From Nitrobacteraceae bacterium AZCC 2146 (GTDB lineage: Bacteria > Pseudomonadota > Alphaproteobacteria > Rhizobiales > Xanthobacteraceae), in assembly GCA_036924855.1 (NCBI GenBank), contig JBAGRP010000001.1, positions 2,356,001 to 2,420,000 of the forward strand: 64,000 nt of DNA, written 5' to 3'. The position numbers were made by a program, and so were the translations under genes. Under the pieces are notes generated by a model. It was given only the letters and a program-made list of their open reading frames with translations, searched no databases and was not told the DNA's origin. Position 1 is the stretch's first letter. Each line of letters begins with the position of its first letter. Shown here piece after piece: positions 46,484-54,740 of the stretch.

Positions 46484-48259
46484 ATGCAGACGTCCGCCAT
46501 GGCTTCATCCAATCCCTATCTTGAGGCGCCGCGCTGGCTGCGCACTTTCGTGCGCGCACGAGAGACCAGCCTCGTCGCGGTCGCGGCCCTGATCGGCGGC
46601 ATCGCCGGACTGCTGGTGGCGGCGATGAGCGCCGTGGTGAACCTGCTGCACGTGGTGCTGTTCAACCTGCCGCTCGGCGAGCGATTGTCGAGCCAGACCG
46701 CGATCGATCCGGTCCGCGCGATCCTGGTACCGACGCTTGGCGGTCTCGTTCTCGGGGTGGCCCTGCTGGTGCTGCTGCGCTGGCGGCCGAAGCGCGAGAT
46801 CGATCCGATCGAGGCCAATGCGCTGCATGGCGGCATGATGTCGTTCCGCGGCAGCGTCATCGTTGCGTTGCAAACAGTGTGGTCGAGCGGTGTCGGTGGC
46901 TCGGTCGGGCTGGAAGCCGGCTACACCCAGATCGCCAGCGGCGTCGCGGCGTCGATCGGCCGCGCGCTGCATCTGCGGCGAAGCGACCAACGCATCATGG
47001 TCGGCTGCGGCGCCGCGGCGGCCATCGCCGGCGCGTTCGGCGCACCGCTGGCGGGTGCGTTTTACGCCTTCGAACTGATCATCGGCGGCTATACGCCGGC
47101 AAGCCTGACGCCGATCGGCGTCGCTGCGGTGGCGGGCTATGCCGCGACACGGGCGTTTTCGCCGCTGTCGCTCGGCATCTCCGTCAACCAGATTGGCGAG
47201 GTCGCCAGCCAGGATCTCGCGGTCGCCGCCCTGCTCGGTCTGATCGCTGCGCTGGTCGGCATCGGCATCATGCGCGGCGTCGCGCTATGCGACAGTGTGC
47301 TGGCAAAAATCCGGCTGTGGCCGCCGCTGCGGCCCGCACTCGGCGGCCTGGTCGTCGGACTGCTGGCGCTGATCACGCCGGAGGTGCTGTCGTCGGGTCA
47401 TGGCGCCCTACAGGTCAGCGGCGGGTTCACCATGCCGATCGCCGTCATCGCCTCGGTGTTCGCACTGAAGGCCATCGCCTCCGTGATCTCGCTGGGGTCG
47501 GGCTTCCGCGGCGGCCTGTTCTTTGCCTCGTTGCTGCTCGGTGCGCTCGGCGGCCACCTGTTTGCAGCGGGCCTCTCCGCGCTCTTGCCCGCCCACAATC
47601 TCGACACCAGCGTCTATGCGGTGATCGGCATGAGCGCGCTGTCAGCCTCGATCATCGGCGGGCCGCTAACCATGATCTTCATCGCGCTGGAGGCCACCGG
47701 CAATCTCTGGCTCACCACCGCAGTGCTGATCGCGGTGATCGTCTCCACACAAACCACGCGCGAACTGTTCGGCTATTCCTTCGCGACATGGCGCCTGCAC
47801 CTGCGCGGCGAGACCATTCGCAGCGCCGCCGATGTCGGCTGGATTCGCGACCTCACCGTTCGCAGCATGATGCGCGCGGACATGGTGACAGTGAACGCCG
47901 ATCTCAGCATCGCGCAATTTCGCGAGACATTTCCCCTCGGCTCCAAGACCCAGGTGATCGCGATCGACAGCGACGAACGCTATGCCGGCATCGTGCTGGT
48001 CGCGGAAGCGCATGCGCCGGAACTGAAAGCCGCCGGCGGCATCCGCGAGATTTTGCGCAGCCGCGGCTTTACTTTGCTCCCTACCTGGAATGTGCGGGAG
48101 GCCGTTGCCGCATTCGATCGCGCCGAGGCGGAATCGCTCGCAGTGCTCGATACGCTGGATCGCGCCCGGGTCATCGGCGTGCTTACCGAGGCCCATGTGC
48201 TGCGGCGTTACGCGGAAGAGTCGGAAAAACGTCGGCGCGATGTGCTCGGCGAAGTTTGA
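46484..48259 (+). CDS. ClC-family chloride channel/antiporter with C-terminal CBS domains
   Basis: 591-aa membrane protein of the voltage-gated ClC superfamily. About ten to twelve hydrophobic helices cover residues 30-440; the anion-pore segments read GVGGSVGLEAGYTQIAS and LGSGFRGGLFFASLLLGALGG. These differ from the canonical GREGP and GxFxP. The C-terminal 130 residues (from SMMRADMVTVNADLSIAQF) are a pair of CBS domains, usually nucleotide-binding regulators. Starts at 46484 or 46499 are both plausible. It is divergent from the phosphatase gene. Confidence 0.88.
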   Translation: MQTSAMASSNPYLEAPRWLRTFVRARETSLVAVAALIGGIAGLLVAAMSAVVNLLHVVLFNLPLGERLSSQTAIDPVRAILVPTLGGLVLGVALLVLLRWRPKREIDPIEANALHGGMMSFRGSVIVALQTVWSSGVGGSVGLEAGYTQIASGVAASIGRALHLRRSDQRIMVGCGAAAAIAGAFGAPLAGAFYAFELIIGGYTPASLTPIGVAAVAGYAATRAFSPLSLGISVNQIGEVASQDLAVAALLGLIAALVGIGIMRGVALCDSVLAKIRLWPPLRPALGGLVVGLLALITPEVLSSGHGALQVSGGFTMPIAVIASVFALKAIASVISLGSGFRGGLFFASLLLGALGGHLFAAGLSALLPAHNLDTSVYAVIGMSALSASIIGGPLTMIFIALEATGNLWLTTAVLIAVIVSTQTTRELFGYSFATWRLHLRGETIRSAADVGWIRDLTVRSMMRADMVTVNADLSIAQFRETFPLGSKTQVIAIDSDERYAGIVLVAEAHAPELKAAGGIREILRSRGFTLLPTWNVREAVAAFDRAEAESLAVLDTLDRARVIGVLTEAHVLRRYAEESEKRRRDVLGEV

Positions 48260-48282
48260 ATTTCGCGCGTTGCCGGCGGGAG

Positions 48283-49287
48283 CTACTTCCTGACCTTGCT
48301 GGCGTCCATCTTGATCGCGGGATCGAGCAGCCTGGTGGTGAAGGCGGTTTCCACCGCGAACGGCTTTTCCATGCCGAGATAGGTCTGCACCAGTTCGTAA
48401 TCTTTCTGCATCCGGGCGGCGTCGATCCAGCCCAGCGCCTTGGTGGTGGTGAATTCATCGGTCATCAGGAACTTGATGCGCTCCCACTGCTTCTGCTGGT
48501 TATCCTTGTCGAGGCCGGAGGCCTGATCGAGCAACGCCTTCAGACAGGGATCGACATCGGCGACGCAGGCGGCAAAGGCCTTCTGGGTGATGCGGACGAA
48601 ATCCTCGGACAGTTTTGGGTTCTTGGCCAGGAACGCGCCATTGACGATCAGCGAATTGCCGTAGGGATTGAGGCCAATGTCCTTCCAGTTGATGTAGCCG
48701 AGATCGTCGCCGAACTCCTTCACCTTCAGGTCGTGCTCATTGTAGAAATCGCTGATGATATCGACGGTGTGGCTCTTCAGCGCCGCGATTTTTGCCGTCG
48801 GCCCTATATTCACAAAACTCACCGAGTCCGGCGCGATGCCCGCCGCCTTGGCAAAGGCCGGCCACATCACCCGCGAGGCATCGCCGGGCGGATTGCCGAT
48901 CTTGTGGCCGGCGAATCCCTTGGCACCATCGACGCCGTAGCTCTTCAGCCAGTAGAAAGTCTGGCCGGTGTTGGCATAGACGCTCATCAGCGCGACCACA
49001 TCGGCGCCCTTGCTCTTCGCTACCAGCGTGGTGGCGAGATCGGCGACGCCGAAGGCCGAGCCGCCGGAGCCAACCTTCAGCGACGAGACGCCGGACCCCT
49101 TGCCGACCTCGATATTGAGATCGATGCCGGCCTTCTCGTACCAGCCCTGCGCCTTGGCATAGTAATAAGGCGAGTGATCCGCGGTCGGCGTCCAGTTCAG
49201 GATCAGATTGACGGACTCCGCGGCGCCGGCGGGAATGGCTGGCGTGAGCAATGCGAGCGCCAGCCCTGCAATCCCAAAACCCTTCAT
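48283..49287 (-). CDS. ABC importer substrate-binding protein (NMT1/THI5-like)
   Basis: 334-aa periplasmic binding protein with a signal peptide (MKGFGIAGLALALLTPAIPA, cleavage after AGA). The mature start VNLILNWTPTADHSPYYYAKAQGWYEKAGIDLNIEVGKG is the NMT1/ThiY hallmark; YWLKSYGVDGAKGFAGHKIGNPPGDASRVMWPAFAKAAG continues it. A GGGAGAG ribosome site precedes the ATG. It is divergent from a TetR regulator and the rest of its importer (permease 50152-50925, ATPase 53856-54632) lies on the other strand of the same locus. Confidence 0.93.
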   Translation of the reverse strand: MKGFGIAGLALALLTPAIPAGAAESVNLILNWTPTADHSPYYYAKAQGWYEKAGIDLNIEVGKGSGVSSLKVGSGGSAFGVADLATTLVAKSKGADVVALMSVYANTGQTFYWLKSYGVDGAKGFAGHKIGNPPGDASRVMWPAFAKAAGIAPDSVSFVNIGPTAKIAALKSHTVDIISDFYNEHDLKVKEFGDDLGYINWKDIGLNPYGNSLIVNGAFLAKNPKLSEDFVRITQKAFAACVADVDPCLKALLDQASGLDKDNQQKQWERIKFLMTDEFTTTKALGWIDAARMQKDYELVQTYLGMEKPFAVETAFTTRLLDPAIKMDASKVRK

Positions 49288-49388
49288 GGCAGCTCTCCCG
49301 TGTGAGACCGGCTGACCGGCCGAAGCGATGACGCTTGTGGTCGCGCGTCCGTCTGGCTACCAATGCAACAAGGGACCACACGAATTGT

Positions 49389-49402
49389 CAACTGTCTGGT
49401 TG
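49389..49402. promoter_or_regulatory. Second candidate TetR operator overlapping the regulator start
   Basis: CAACTGTCTGGTTG is an inverted repeat CAAC-N6-GTTG that matches 11 of 14 positions of the core of the perfect operator at 50056-50077. It lies 4 bp upstream of the TetR ATG and in the divergent promoter region with the binding-protein gene, a suitable position for autoregulation and control of that gene. Confidence 0.55.
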
Positions 49403-49405
49403 GAA

Positions 49406-50053
49406 ATGCCGCAACAACGATCAACTGCCGCCGAACCACGCAGGCGCGATCCGGCCGCGACACAGAAGAAGCTGCTAGTGGCGGCGCGGCGCGAATTCGC
49501 GCAGAGCGGCCTCGCCGGCGCCCGGGTCGATGAAATCGCCGCGCGGGCCGGCGTCAACAAGCAGCTGGTCTATCACTATTTCGGCGACAAGGACGCGCTG
49601 TACCTGGCGGTACTCGAATGGGTCTATGAGGAGATCCGCGCGAAGGAGCGCGAACTCAATCTGGCAGGCCTGCCGCCGGACAAGGCGATCAGGAAGCTGA
49701 TCGAGGCCTCGTTCGATCACCTCGCTGCGCACCCGGATTTCATTGTCCTGCTCAACGACGAAAACCGCAGCGGCGCCAGACACGTGCGCGGCTCGCGCAA
49801 GCTCGCGGCAATGCATTCGCCGCTGGTCGACATGGTCTCAAAGATCCTCGCCGAAGGCATCAAGGCCGGCACCTTCCGCAAGGGCATCAATCCGGTGCAT
49901 CTGTACATTTCGATTGCAGGGCTGAGCTACTTCTTCTTTTCGAATACGCCGACGCTGTCGGCGATCTTCGGCAAGGACCTGTCGAGCGCTGGCGCCAAGC
50001 GCGCGCGCCGCAGGCATGTCGTCGATCTGGTGATGCAGGCGCTACGGCCGTGA
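49406..50053 (+). CDS. TetR-family transcriptional regulator
   Basis: 215-aa TetR/AcrR repressor. The N-terminal DNA-binding domain is KKLLVAARREFAQSGLAGARVDEIAARAGVNKQLVYHYFGDKDALYLAVLEWVYEEI, and the C-terminal part is an all-helical ligand-binding domain. The ATG at 49406 is used; longer in-frame starts would add unrelated sequence. Adjacent palindromes with an ACCATATGGT core resemble RutR-type operators, so a pyrimidine or related ligand is possible. It probably represses the divergent binding protein, itself and the downstream operon. Confidence 0.9.
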   Translation: MPQQRSTAAEPRRRDPAATQKKLLVAARREFAQSGLAGARVDEIAARAGVNKQLVYHYFGDKDALYLAVLEWVYEEIRAKERELNLAGLPPDKAIRKLIEASFDHLAAHPDFIVLLNDENRSGARHVRGSRKLAAMHSPLVDMVSKILAEGIKAGTFRKGINPVHLYISIAGLSYFFFSNTPTLSAIFGKDLSSAGAKRARRRHVVDLVMQALRP

Positions 50054-50055
50054 TC

Positions 50056-50077
50056 TAATCAACCATATGGTTGATTA
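50056..50077. promoter_or_regulatory. Perfect 22-bp palindromic operator
   Basis: Half-site TAATCAACCAT is followed immediately by its exact complement ATGGTTGATTA. The centre ACCATATGGT equals the core of the RutR consensus (TTGACCAnnTGGTCAA). It lies 2 bp after the TetR stop and 75 bp before the permease start, so it likely controls the 50152-54632 operon. Confidence 0.8.
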
Positions 50078-50151
50078 ACGCATGCGATCGCGCTAGGCTG
50101 ACAAGTGCCCGCGGCAGCTTGGCGCTGGCGGGACGGCGGAAGGAGCACGCG

Positions 50152-50925
50152 GTGTCCAGCGACGGAATGCGATCGGCCCGGTCGTTTGCGATCATCATGA
50201 TCGTGCATCTCGCCGTGATCGTGCTGTGGCAAATTCTGGTCGATGCCTTTCATGTCCCGAAGTTCATTCTGCCCTCGCCGCTGGCGACCCTGAAGACGCT
50301 GGCCGCGCCGAATTACGCGTGGCTGTCCAATCTTGCCGTCACGGCTATTGAAATCCTCGGCGACTTTGCACTCGGCGCTGTCGTGGGCGTGGCGCTCGCC
50401 GTAATGTTCTGCTGGTCGCCGCTGATCAGCCTGGCGCTGCTGCCGCTGTTCGTGACGCTGAACATGATTCCGAAAGTGGCGCTCGGCCCGCTGTTCATCG
50501 TCTGGTTCAGCTACGGCATCTTTCCCAACATCCTGATCGCCTTCAGCATCTGCTTCTTCCCGATCCTGCTGACGACGGCGCGCGGCCTCAGCGAGGTCGA
50601 ACCCGACCTGCTCGATCTGGTGAAATCGCTGCGCGGCTCGCGCTGGACGCTGTTCCGCAAGATCCAGCTGCCGGGCGCGCTGCCTTATGTATTTTCCGGC
50701 ATGAAAGTCGGCGCCATCCTGGCCGTAGCCGGTGCCATTGTCGGCGAGTTCATCGCCTCCGAACGCGGGCTCGGCTACCTGATGATCCAGGTGCAGTCGT
50801 CGCTCGATACGCCCGCCATGGTGATGGCGGTGGTGCTGCTGACCCTGCTTGGGGTCGCGCTTTACGGCCTGGTGCTTGGCCTCGAACGAATGTTCGTGGT
50901 CCGGGATGTCCGGCTGCAACAATAA
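50152..50925 (+). CDS. ABC importer permease
   Basis: 257-aa inner-membrane permease of the SsuC/TauC type. First helix FAIIMIVHLAVIVLWQILVDAF, then VPKFILPSPLATLKTL, and the coupling loop LLDLVKSLRGSRWTLFRKIQLPGALPYVFSGMKVGA. The start is a GTG at 50152 with AAGGAG 8 bp upstream; the ORF extends further 5' only through non-homologous sequence. First gene of the operon downstream of the palindrome. Confidence 0.93.
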   Translation: MSSDGMRSARSFAIIMIVHLAVIVLWQILVDAFHVPKFILPSPLATLKTLAAPNYAWLSNLAVTAIEILGDFALGAVVGVALAVMFCWSPLISLALLPLFVTLNMIPKVALGPLFIVWFSYGIFPNILIAFSICFFPILLTTARGLSEVEPDLLDLVKSLRGSRWTLFRKIQLPGALPYVFSGMKVGAILAVAGAIVGEFIASERGLGYLMIQVQSSLDTPAMVMAVVLLTLLGVALYGLVLGLERMFVVRDVRLQQ

Positions 50926-50941
50926 CAATCAGGGACGAAAC

Positions 50942-51979
50942 ATGCTGCTGACGCGTGACAATCTGCCGGACACCATTCCCGATATCGAAGCCCTCGACGA
51001 CTTGCTGTGCCGGCCGAGCCAGGCGCTGATCGACGAACTCGCCGATCTCGAAGGCGACATCATGATCCTCGGCGTCGCCGGCAAGATGGGCCCGACGCTG
51101 GCCGGCCTCGCCAAGGCTGCCCAACCTGATCGCCGCGTCATCGGCGTCGCACGTTTCAGCGACCCCGAAGCCAAAGCGTGGCTGGAGATCCGCGGCATCG
51201 AGACCATCAGTTGCGACCTGCTCGACGAGGCCGCGATCCAAACGCTGCCGAAATCGCCGAACATTATCTTTATGGCCGGCCGAAAATTCGGCGCCGAGGG
51301 CGACCTGTCGCTGACCTGGGCGATGAATGCCCACGTGCCGGCGCTGATCGCACAGGCATTTCCGGACAGCCGGATCGTCGCCTTCTCGACCGGCTGCGTC
51401 TATCCCTTCGTGCCGGTGACCGGCAAAGGCGCCGATGAAAGCCTGCAGCCCGATCCGCCCGGCGAATACGCGCAATCCTGCGTCGGCCGCGAGCGCATGT
51501 TCGAATATTTTTCGCGCAAGTTTTCGACGCCGGGCCGGCTGTTCCGGCTGAACTACGCGATCGACATGCGCTACGGCGTGCTGCACGACATCGCCAGCAA
51601 AATCTTGCAGGGCAAGCCGATCGACGTCAGCCTCGGCCATGTCAATTTCATCTGGCAGGGCGATGCCGCGTCGCAAGCGCTGCGCTGCCTCGCGCATTGC
51701 GACACGCCGACCTCCGCTATCAACGTCAGCGGCCACGAGATCCTCGCGGTGCGCGATCTCGCGGCGAAGCTTGGCACCCGCCTCGGCCGTACGCCTGTCA
51801 TCACCGGCATCGAGCAGCCGACAGCGTGGCTGACCGACACATCGCTGGCAACAAAGCTGTTCGGGCTGCCGATCGTCGATACCGACCAATTGATCGCCTG
51901 GACCGCGGACTGGGTGGCACGTTCGATGCCGAGCTTCGGCAAGCCGACAAAATACGAGGTCCGCGATGGGCGGTACTGA
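50942..51979 (+). CDS. NAD-dependent epimerase/dehydratase family protein
   Basis: 345-aa extended short-chain dehydrogenase-like protein. The nucleotide loop is IMILGVAGKMGPTLAGLAKAAQPD, followed by RRVIGVARF, NIIFMAGRKFGA and a VAFSTGCVYPF block; a Tyr or Lys in EYAQSCVGRERM replaces the usual YxxxK position only partly, and I do not see a strict YxxxK. It may reduce or epimerise the imported compound. It sits between the permease and GNAT genes. Confidence 0.82.
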   Translation: MLLTRDNLPDTIPDIEALDDLLCRPSQALIDELADLEGDIMILGVAGKMGPTLAGLAKAAQPDRRVIGVARFSDPEAKAWLEIRGIETISCDLLDEAAIQTLPKSPNIIFMAGRKFGAEGDLSLTWAMNAHVPALIAQAFPDSRIVAFSTGCVYPFVPVTGKGADESLQPDPPGEYAQSCVGRERMFEYFSRKFSTPGRLFRLNYAIDMRYGVLHDIASKILQGKPIDVSLGHVNFIWQGDAASQALRCLAHCDTPTSAINVSGHEILAVRDLAAKLGTRLGRTPVITGIEQPTAWLTDTSLATKLFGLPIVDTDQLIAWTADWVARSMPSFGKPTKYEVRDGRY

Positions 51980-52796
51980 CCACAGCGCCATCCGCGAACT
52001 GCATATCGACGATACGCTTGCGTGCCTCGCACTGTCCGAGGAAGCGCGCTGGAATCAGACCGAGGCCGACTGGCGCTTTTTTCTGATCGAGGGCACCGTG
52101 TTCGGTATCTGCGACAGCGAGGGCCAGCTGATCGCTACCGCGGCGCTGCTGCCTTACGGCGGCGGCAACGCCTGGATCAGCATGGTGCTGGTCACGGCGG
52201 ATTGGCAGCGGCGCGGCATCGCCACCAAGCTGCTCGATGCCTGCCTCGATACAGCCGCCAGATTAAAACTCACGACCTGGCTCGATGCCACGTCGGCCGG
52301 CGCCGCAGTCTATGGCCCGCTTGGATTTACGCCGTCGGGAGAGTCGCAGCGGCTGCGTTTCGAAGGTACGATGGCGCCGACATCTGCACCGCAGCTGTTG
52401 TCGGTCGGGAATATTGCAGACCTGATCGCGCGCGACCGCCGCGCCATGGGCTTCGACCGTAGTGCCCTGCTACACGAACTCGCCGGACGTCCAGGCTCGC
52501 GCATCGTGGCGCGCGACGGCGCGATGGCACTGATCCGCGACGGCCGACAGGCACGCCACATCGGCCCGCTGTTTGCGGACCACACCGCCTCGGCGGCAAC
52601 ACTGCTCCAGGCGATCGTTCAATCCGAAACCGGACCATTCCTGCTCGATGTGGTCGGCGACCAGCGCAGGCTGCTCGACAGCCTCACGCCATCCGGATGG
52701 ACCGTCGAGCGGCCATTCCGGCGCATGCGCTTCGGCCGGATCAGAACGACGGGCACCGAGCCGCCATTCGCCGGCGCCGGTCCTGAATACGGATAG
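51966..52796 (+). CDS. GNAT-family N-acetyltransferase
   Basis: 276-aa acetyltransferase. The acetyl-CoA-binding loop is ADWQRRGIATKLLDACLDTA, with AAVYGPLGFTPSGES in the usual final strand; the C-terminal half (from AMGFDRSALLHELAGR) is a second domain typical of GNAT proteins with an added Acetyltransf_18-like tail. Its start overlaps the epimerase gene end by 14 bp. Probably N-acylates an amine intermediate of the pathway (inference). Confidence 0.85.
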   Translation: MGGTDHSAIRELHIDDTLACLALSEEARWNQTEADWRFFLIEGTVFGICDSEGQLIATAALLPYGGGNAWISMVLVTADWQRRGIATKLLDACLDTAARLKLTTWLDATSAGAAVYGPLGFTPSGESQRLRFEGTMAPTSAPQLLSVGNIADLIARDRRAMGFDRSALLHELAGRPGSRIVARDGAMALIRDGRQARHIGPLFADHTASAATLLQAIVQSETGPFLLDVVGDQRRLLDSLTPSGWTVERPFRRMRFGRIRTTGTEPPFAGAGPEYG

Positions 52797-52803
52797 GGAA
52801 GTC

Positions 52804-53859
52804 ATGCACCATAGCGAGATGAATCCGAGTGTGCGCCGCCTGATTGCCGAGGGCACGGTGATCCCCGCGCATCCGCTAGCGTTGGACTCCGGCCGCAAAC
52901 TCAACACCGCGCATCAGCGCGCGCTGACACGCTATTACATCGATGCCGGCGCCGGCGGGCTTGCCGTCGGCGTCCACACCACGCAATTCGCGATCCGCGA
53001 TGTCGGGTTGTACCGGCCGGTGCTTGAACTGGCCGCCGAGACCGCGGCGGCCTGGACAACGCGACCGCTTGCATTGGTGGCCGGCCTCGCCGGACCGACA
53101 GCGCAGGCTGTGGCGGAAGCGCAGACCGCGCGAGCGATCGGCTATCACGCCGGTCTCCTCAGCCTGGCCGCGATGAAGGCTGCGTCCGAGGACGACATCA
53201 TCGCACACTGCAAGGCGGTGGCCCGCGAAATTCCGCTGGTCGGCTTCTATCTGCAGCCCGCGGTCGGCGGCGTGATCCTGAGCACGGATTTCTGGCGGCG
53301 CTTCGCCGCGATCGACAACGTCATCGCCATCAAGATGGCGCCGTTCAACCGCTATCGCACCCTCGATGTATTGCGCGGCGTCTGCACCGCCGGTGCACTG
53401 GATCGCGTTACGCTTTATACCGGCAATGACGACCACATCCTGCTTGACCTCACATTGCCGTTCGATCTACGCGACCAGGGCGTCACCACCCGCGTGCATA
53501 TTCGCGGCGGCCTGCTCGGCCACTGGTCGGTGTGGACGGCGAGCGCGGTGAAGCAGTTTGAAAGGTGTTGCGAAGCGCGCGGCCAGGACAGCCTGCCCGC
53601 CGATCTCCTTGCGCTCGATGCCCGTGTCACCGACTGCAACAGCGCGTTCTTCGACGTCGCCAACAATTTCCACGGCTGCATTGCCGGCTGCCACGAAATC
53701 CTGCGGCGGCAAGGATTGCTCGACGGCATCTGGTGCCTCGATCCCGCCGAGGGCCTCAGTCCCGGCCAGATGCAGGAGATCGACCGGGTCTGCCGCGAAC
53801 ATGCCGATCTCAGCGACGACGCTTTCGTCGCCGCAAATTTGCAGAAATGGCTGGCATGA
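52804..53859 (+). CDS. Dihydrodipicolinate-synthase-family aldolase/lyase
   Basis: 351-aa class I aldolase-like TIM-barrel protein of the DapA/NAL family. Family features are VIPAHPLALDSGRKLNTAHQRALTRYYIDAGAGGLAVG at the N-terminus, VGFYLQPAVGG (equivalent of the substrate-binding Tyr loop) and the Schiff-base Lys in VIAIKMAPFNRY. It is longer than the typical 290-300 aa; extra residues lie at the C-terminus. It could cleave or condense a keto acid derived from the imported substrate. It overlaps the ATPase gene by ATGA. Confidence 0.88.
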   Translation: MHHSEMNPSVRRLIAEGTVIPAHPLALDSGRKLNTAHQRALTRYYIDAGAGGLAVGVHTTQFAIRDVGLYRPVLELAAETAAAWTTRPLALVAGLAGPTAQAVAEAQTARAIGYHAGLLSLAAMKAASEDDIIAHCKAVAREIPLVGFYLQPAVGGVILSTDFWRRFAAIDNVIAIKMAPFNRYRTLDVLRGVCTAGALDRVTLYTGNDDHILLDLTLPFDLRDQGVTTRVHIRGGLLGHWSVWTASAVKQFERCCEARGQDSLPADLLALDARVTDCNSAFFDVANNFHGCIAGCHEILRRQGLLDGIWCLDPAEGLSPGQMQEIDRVCREHADLSDDAFVAANLQKWLA

Positions 53860-54632
53860 CCGACGAGCCCTTCATTCGCCTGCGCAACGTGCGAAAAGTC
53901 TATCGTTCGCAAGGCACGGAATTTTTGGCGGTCTCCGACGTCACCATGGACGTGCAGGAGGGTGAATTGGTGTCGCTGGTCGGCCCCTCCGGCTGCGGCA
54001 AGACCACGGTGCTGAAAATTCTCGCCGGGCTGCACGAGGCTGACGGCGGCAGCATCCAGATCGGCAACGCCCGCACGCCGTTCAATCCCGAGCGTGACAT
54101 CGGCATGGTGTTCCAGCAGGCGCTGCTGCTGAAATGGCGCACCATTCTGGACAACGTGCTGCTGCCTGCGGAAATCGTCGGCCTGCCGATCAAGGCGGCG
54201 CGGTCCCGTGCGCGCGATCTGCTGCAGCTCGTCGGCCTCGCCGGCCATGAAGACAAGTATCCGCAGCAACTCTCCGGTGGCATGCAGCAGCGCACCGCCA
54301 TCGCACGCGCCTTCATCCACGATCCCAAACTGATCCTGATGGACGAACCGTTCGGCGCGCTGGATGCGCTGACGCGAGAACAGATGAACCTGGAAATGCT
54401 ACGGATCTGGCGCGAGAGCGGCAAGACGATCCTGTTCGTTACCCACAGCATCCAGGAAGCGGTGTTCCTCGCTTCGCATTGCGCCGTGCTCACCGCGGGC
54501 CCGGCGCGGATGGCGGAATATTTCCCGATCGACCTGCCGTTTCCGCGCACGCTTGATATCAAGACGACGGATGCGTTCGGGGTCTATGCGCGAAGGATTT
54601 ATGCGAGCCTGGGATTGGCGCCGGGGAGGTGA
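53856..54632 (+). CDS. ABC importer ATP-binding protein
   Basis: 258-aa ATPase of the SsuB/TauB class. Walker A GPSGCGKTT, Q-loop near GMVFQQALLLKWRT, signature LSGGMQQR, Walker B LILMDEPFGALD and H-loop LFVTHSIQEAVFL are intact. It ends the operon and energises the permease at 50152-50925. The start is fixed by overlap with the aldolase gene (ATGA). Confidence 0.93.
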   Translation: MTDEPFIRLRNVRKVYRSQGTEFLAVSDVTMDVQEGELVSLVGPSGCGKTTVLKILAGLHEADGGSIQIGNARTPFNPERDIGMVFQQALLLKWRTILDNVLLPAEIVGLPIKAARSRARDLLQLVGLAGHEDKYPQQLSGGMQQRTAIARAFIHDPKLILMDEPFGALDALTREQMNLEMLRIWRESGKTILFVTHSIQEAVFLASHCAVLTAGPARMAEYFPIDLPFPRTLDIKTTDAFGVYARRIYASLGLAPGR

Positions 54633-54638
54633 AGCGGT

Positions 54639-54719
54639 GTCATTGCGAGGAGCGCATGCGACGAAGCAACCCAGCTCTTGCTATTGCGCACTGGATTGCT
54701 TCGCTTCGCTCGCAATGAC
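54639..54719. repeat. Intergenic palindromic repeat (GTCATTGCGAGG type)
   Basis: Outer arms GTCATTGCGAGG and GCTCGCAATGACG, inner arms GAAGCAACCCAG and CTGGATTGCTTC. It lies between the convergent ATPase gene and ubiD and closely resembles the element at 15843-15923. Confidence 0.8.
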
Positions 54720-54740
54720 GATGAATCATCTCCGAACGCG

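Noticed and set aside
46879..49305. An 808-aa plus-strand frame
   Set aside because: It runs across the ClC gene in a wrong frame and antisense to the binding protein; the Arg-rich composition is typical of shadow frames in GC-rich DNA.
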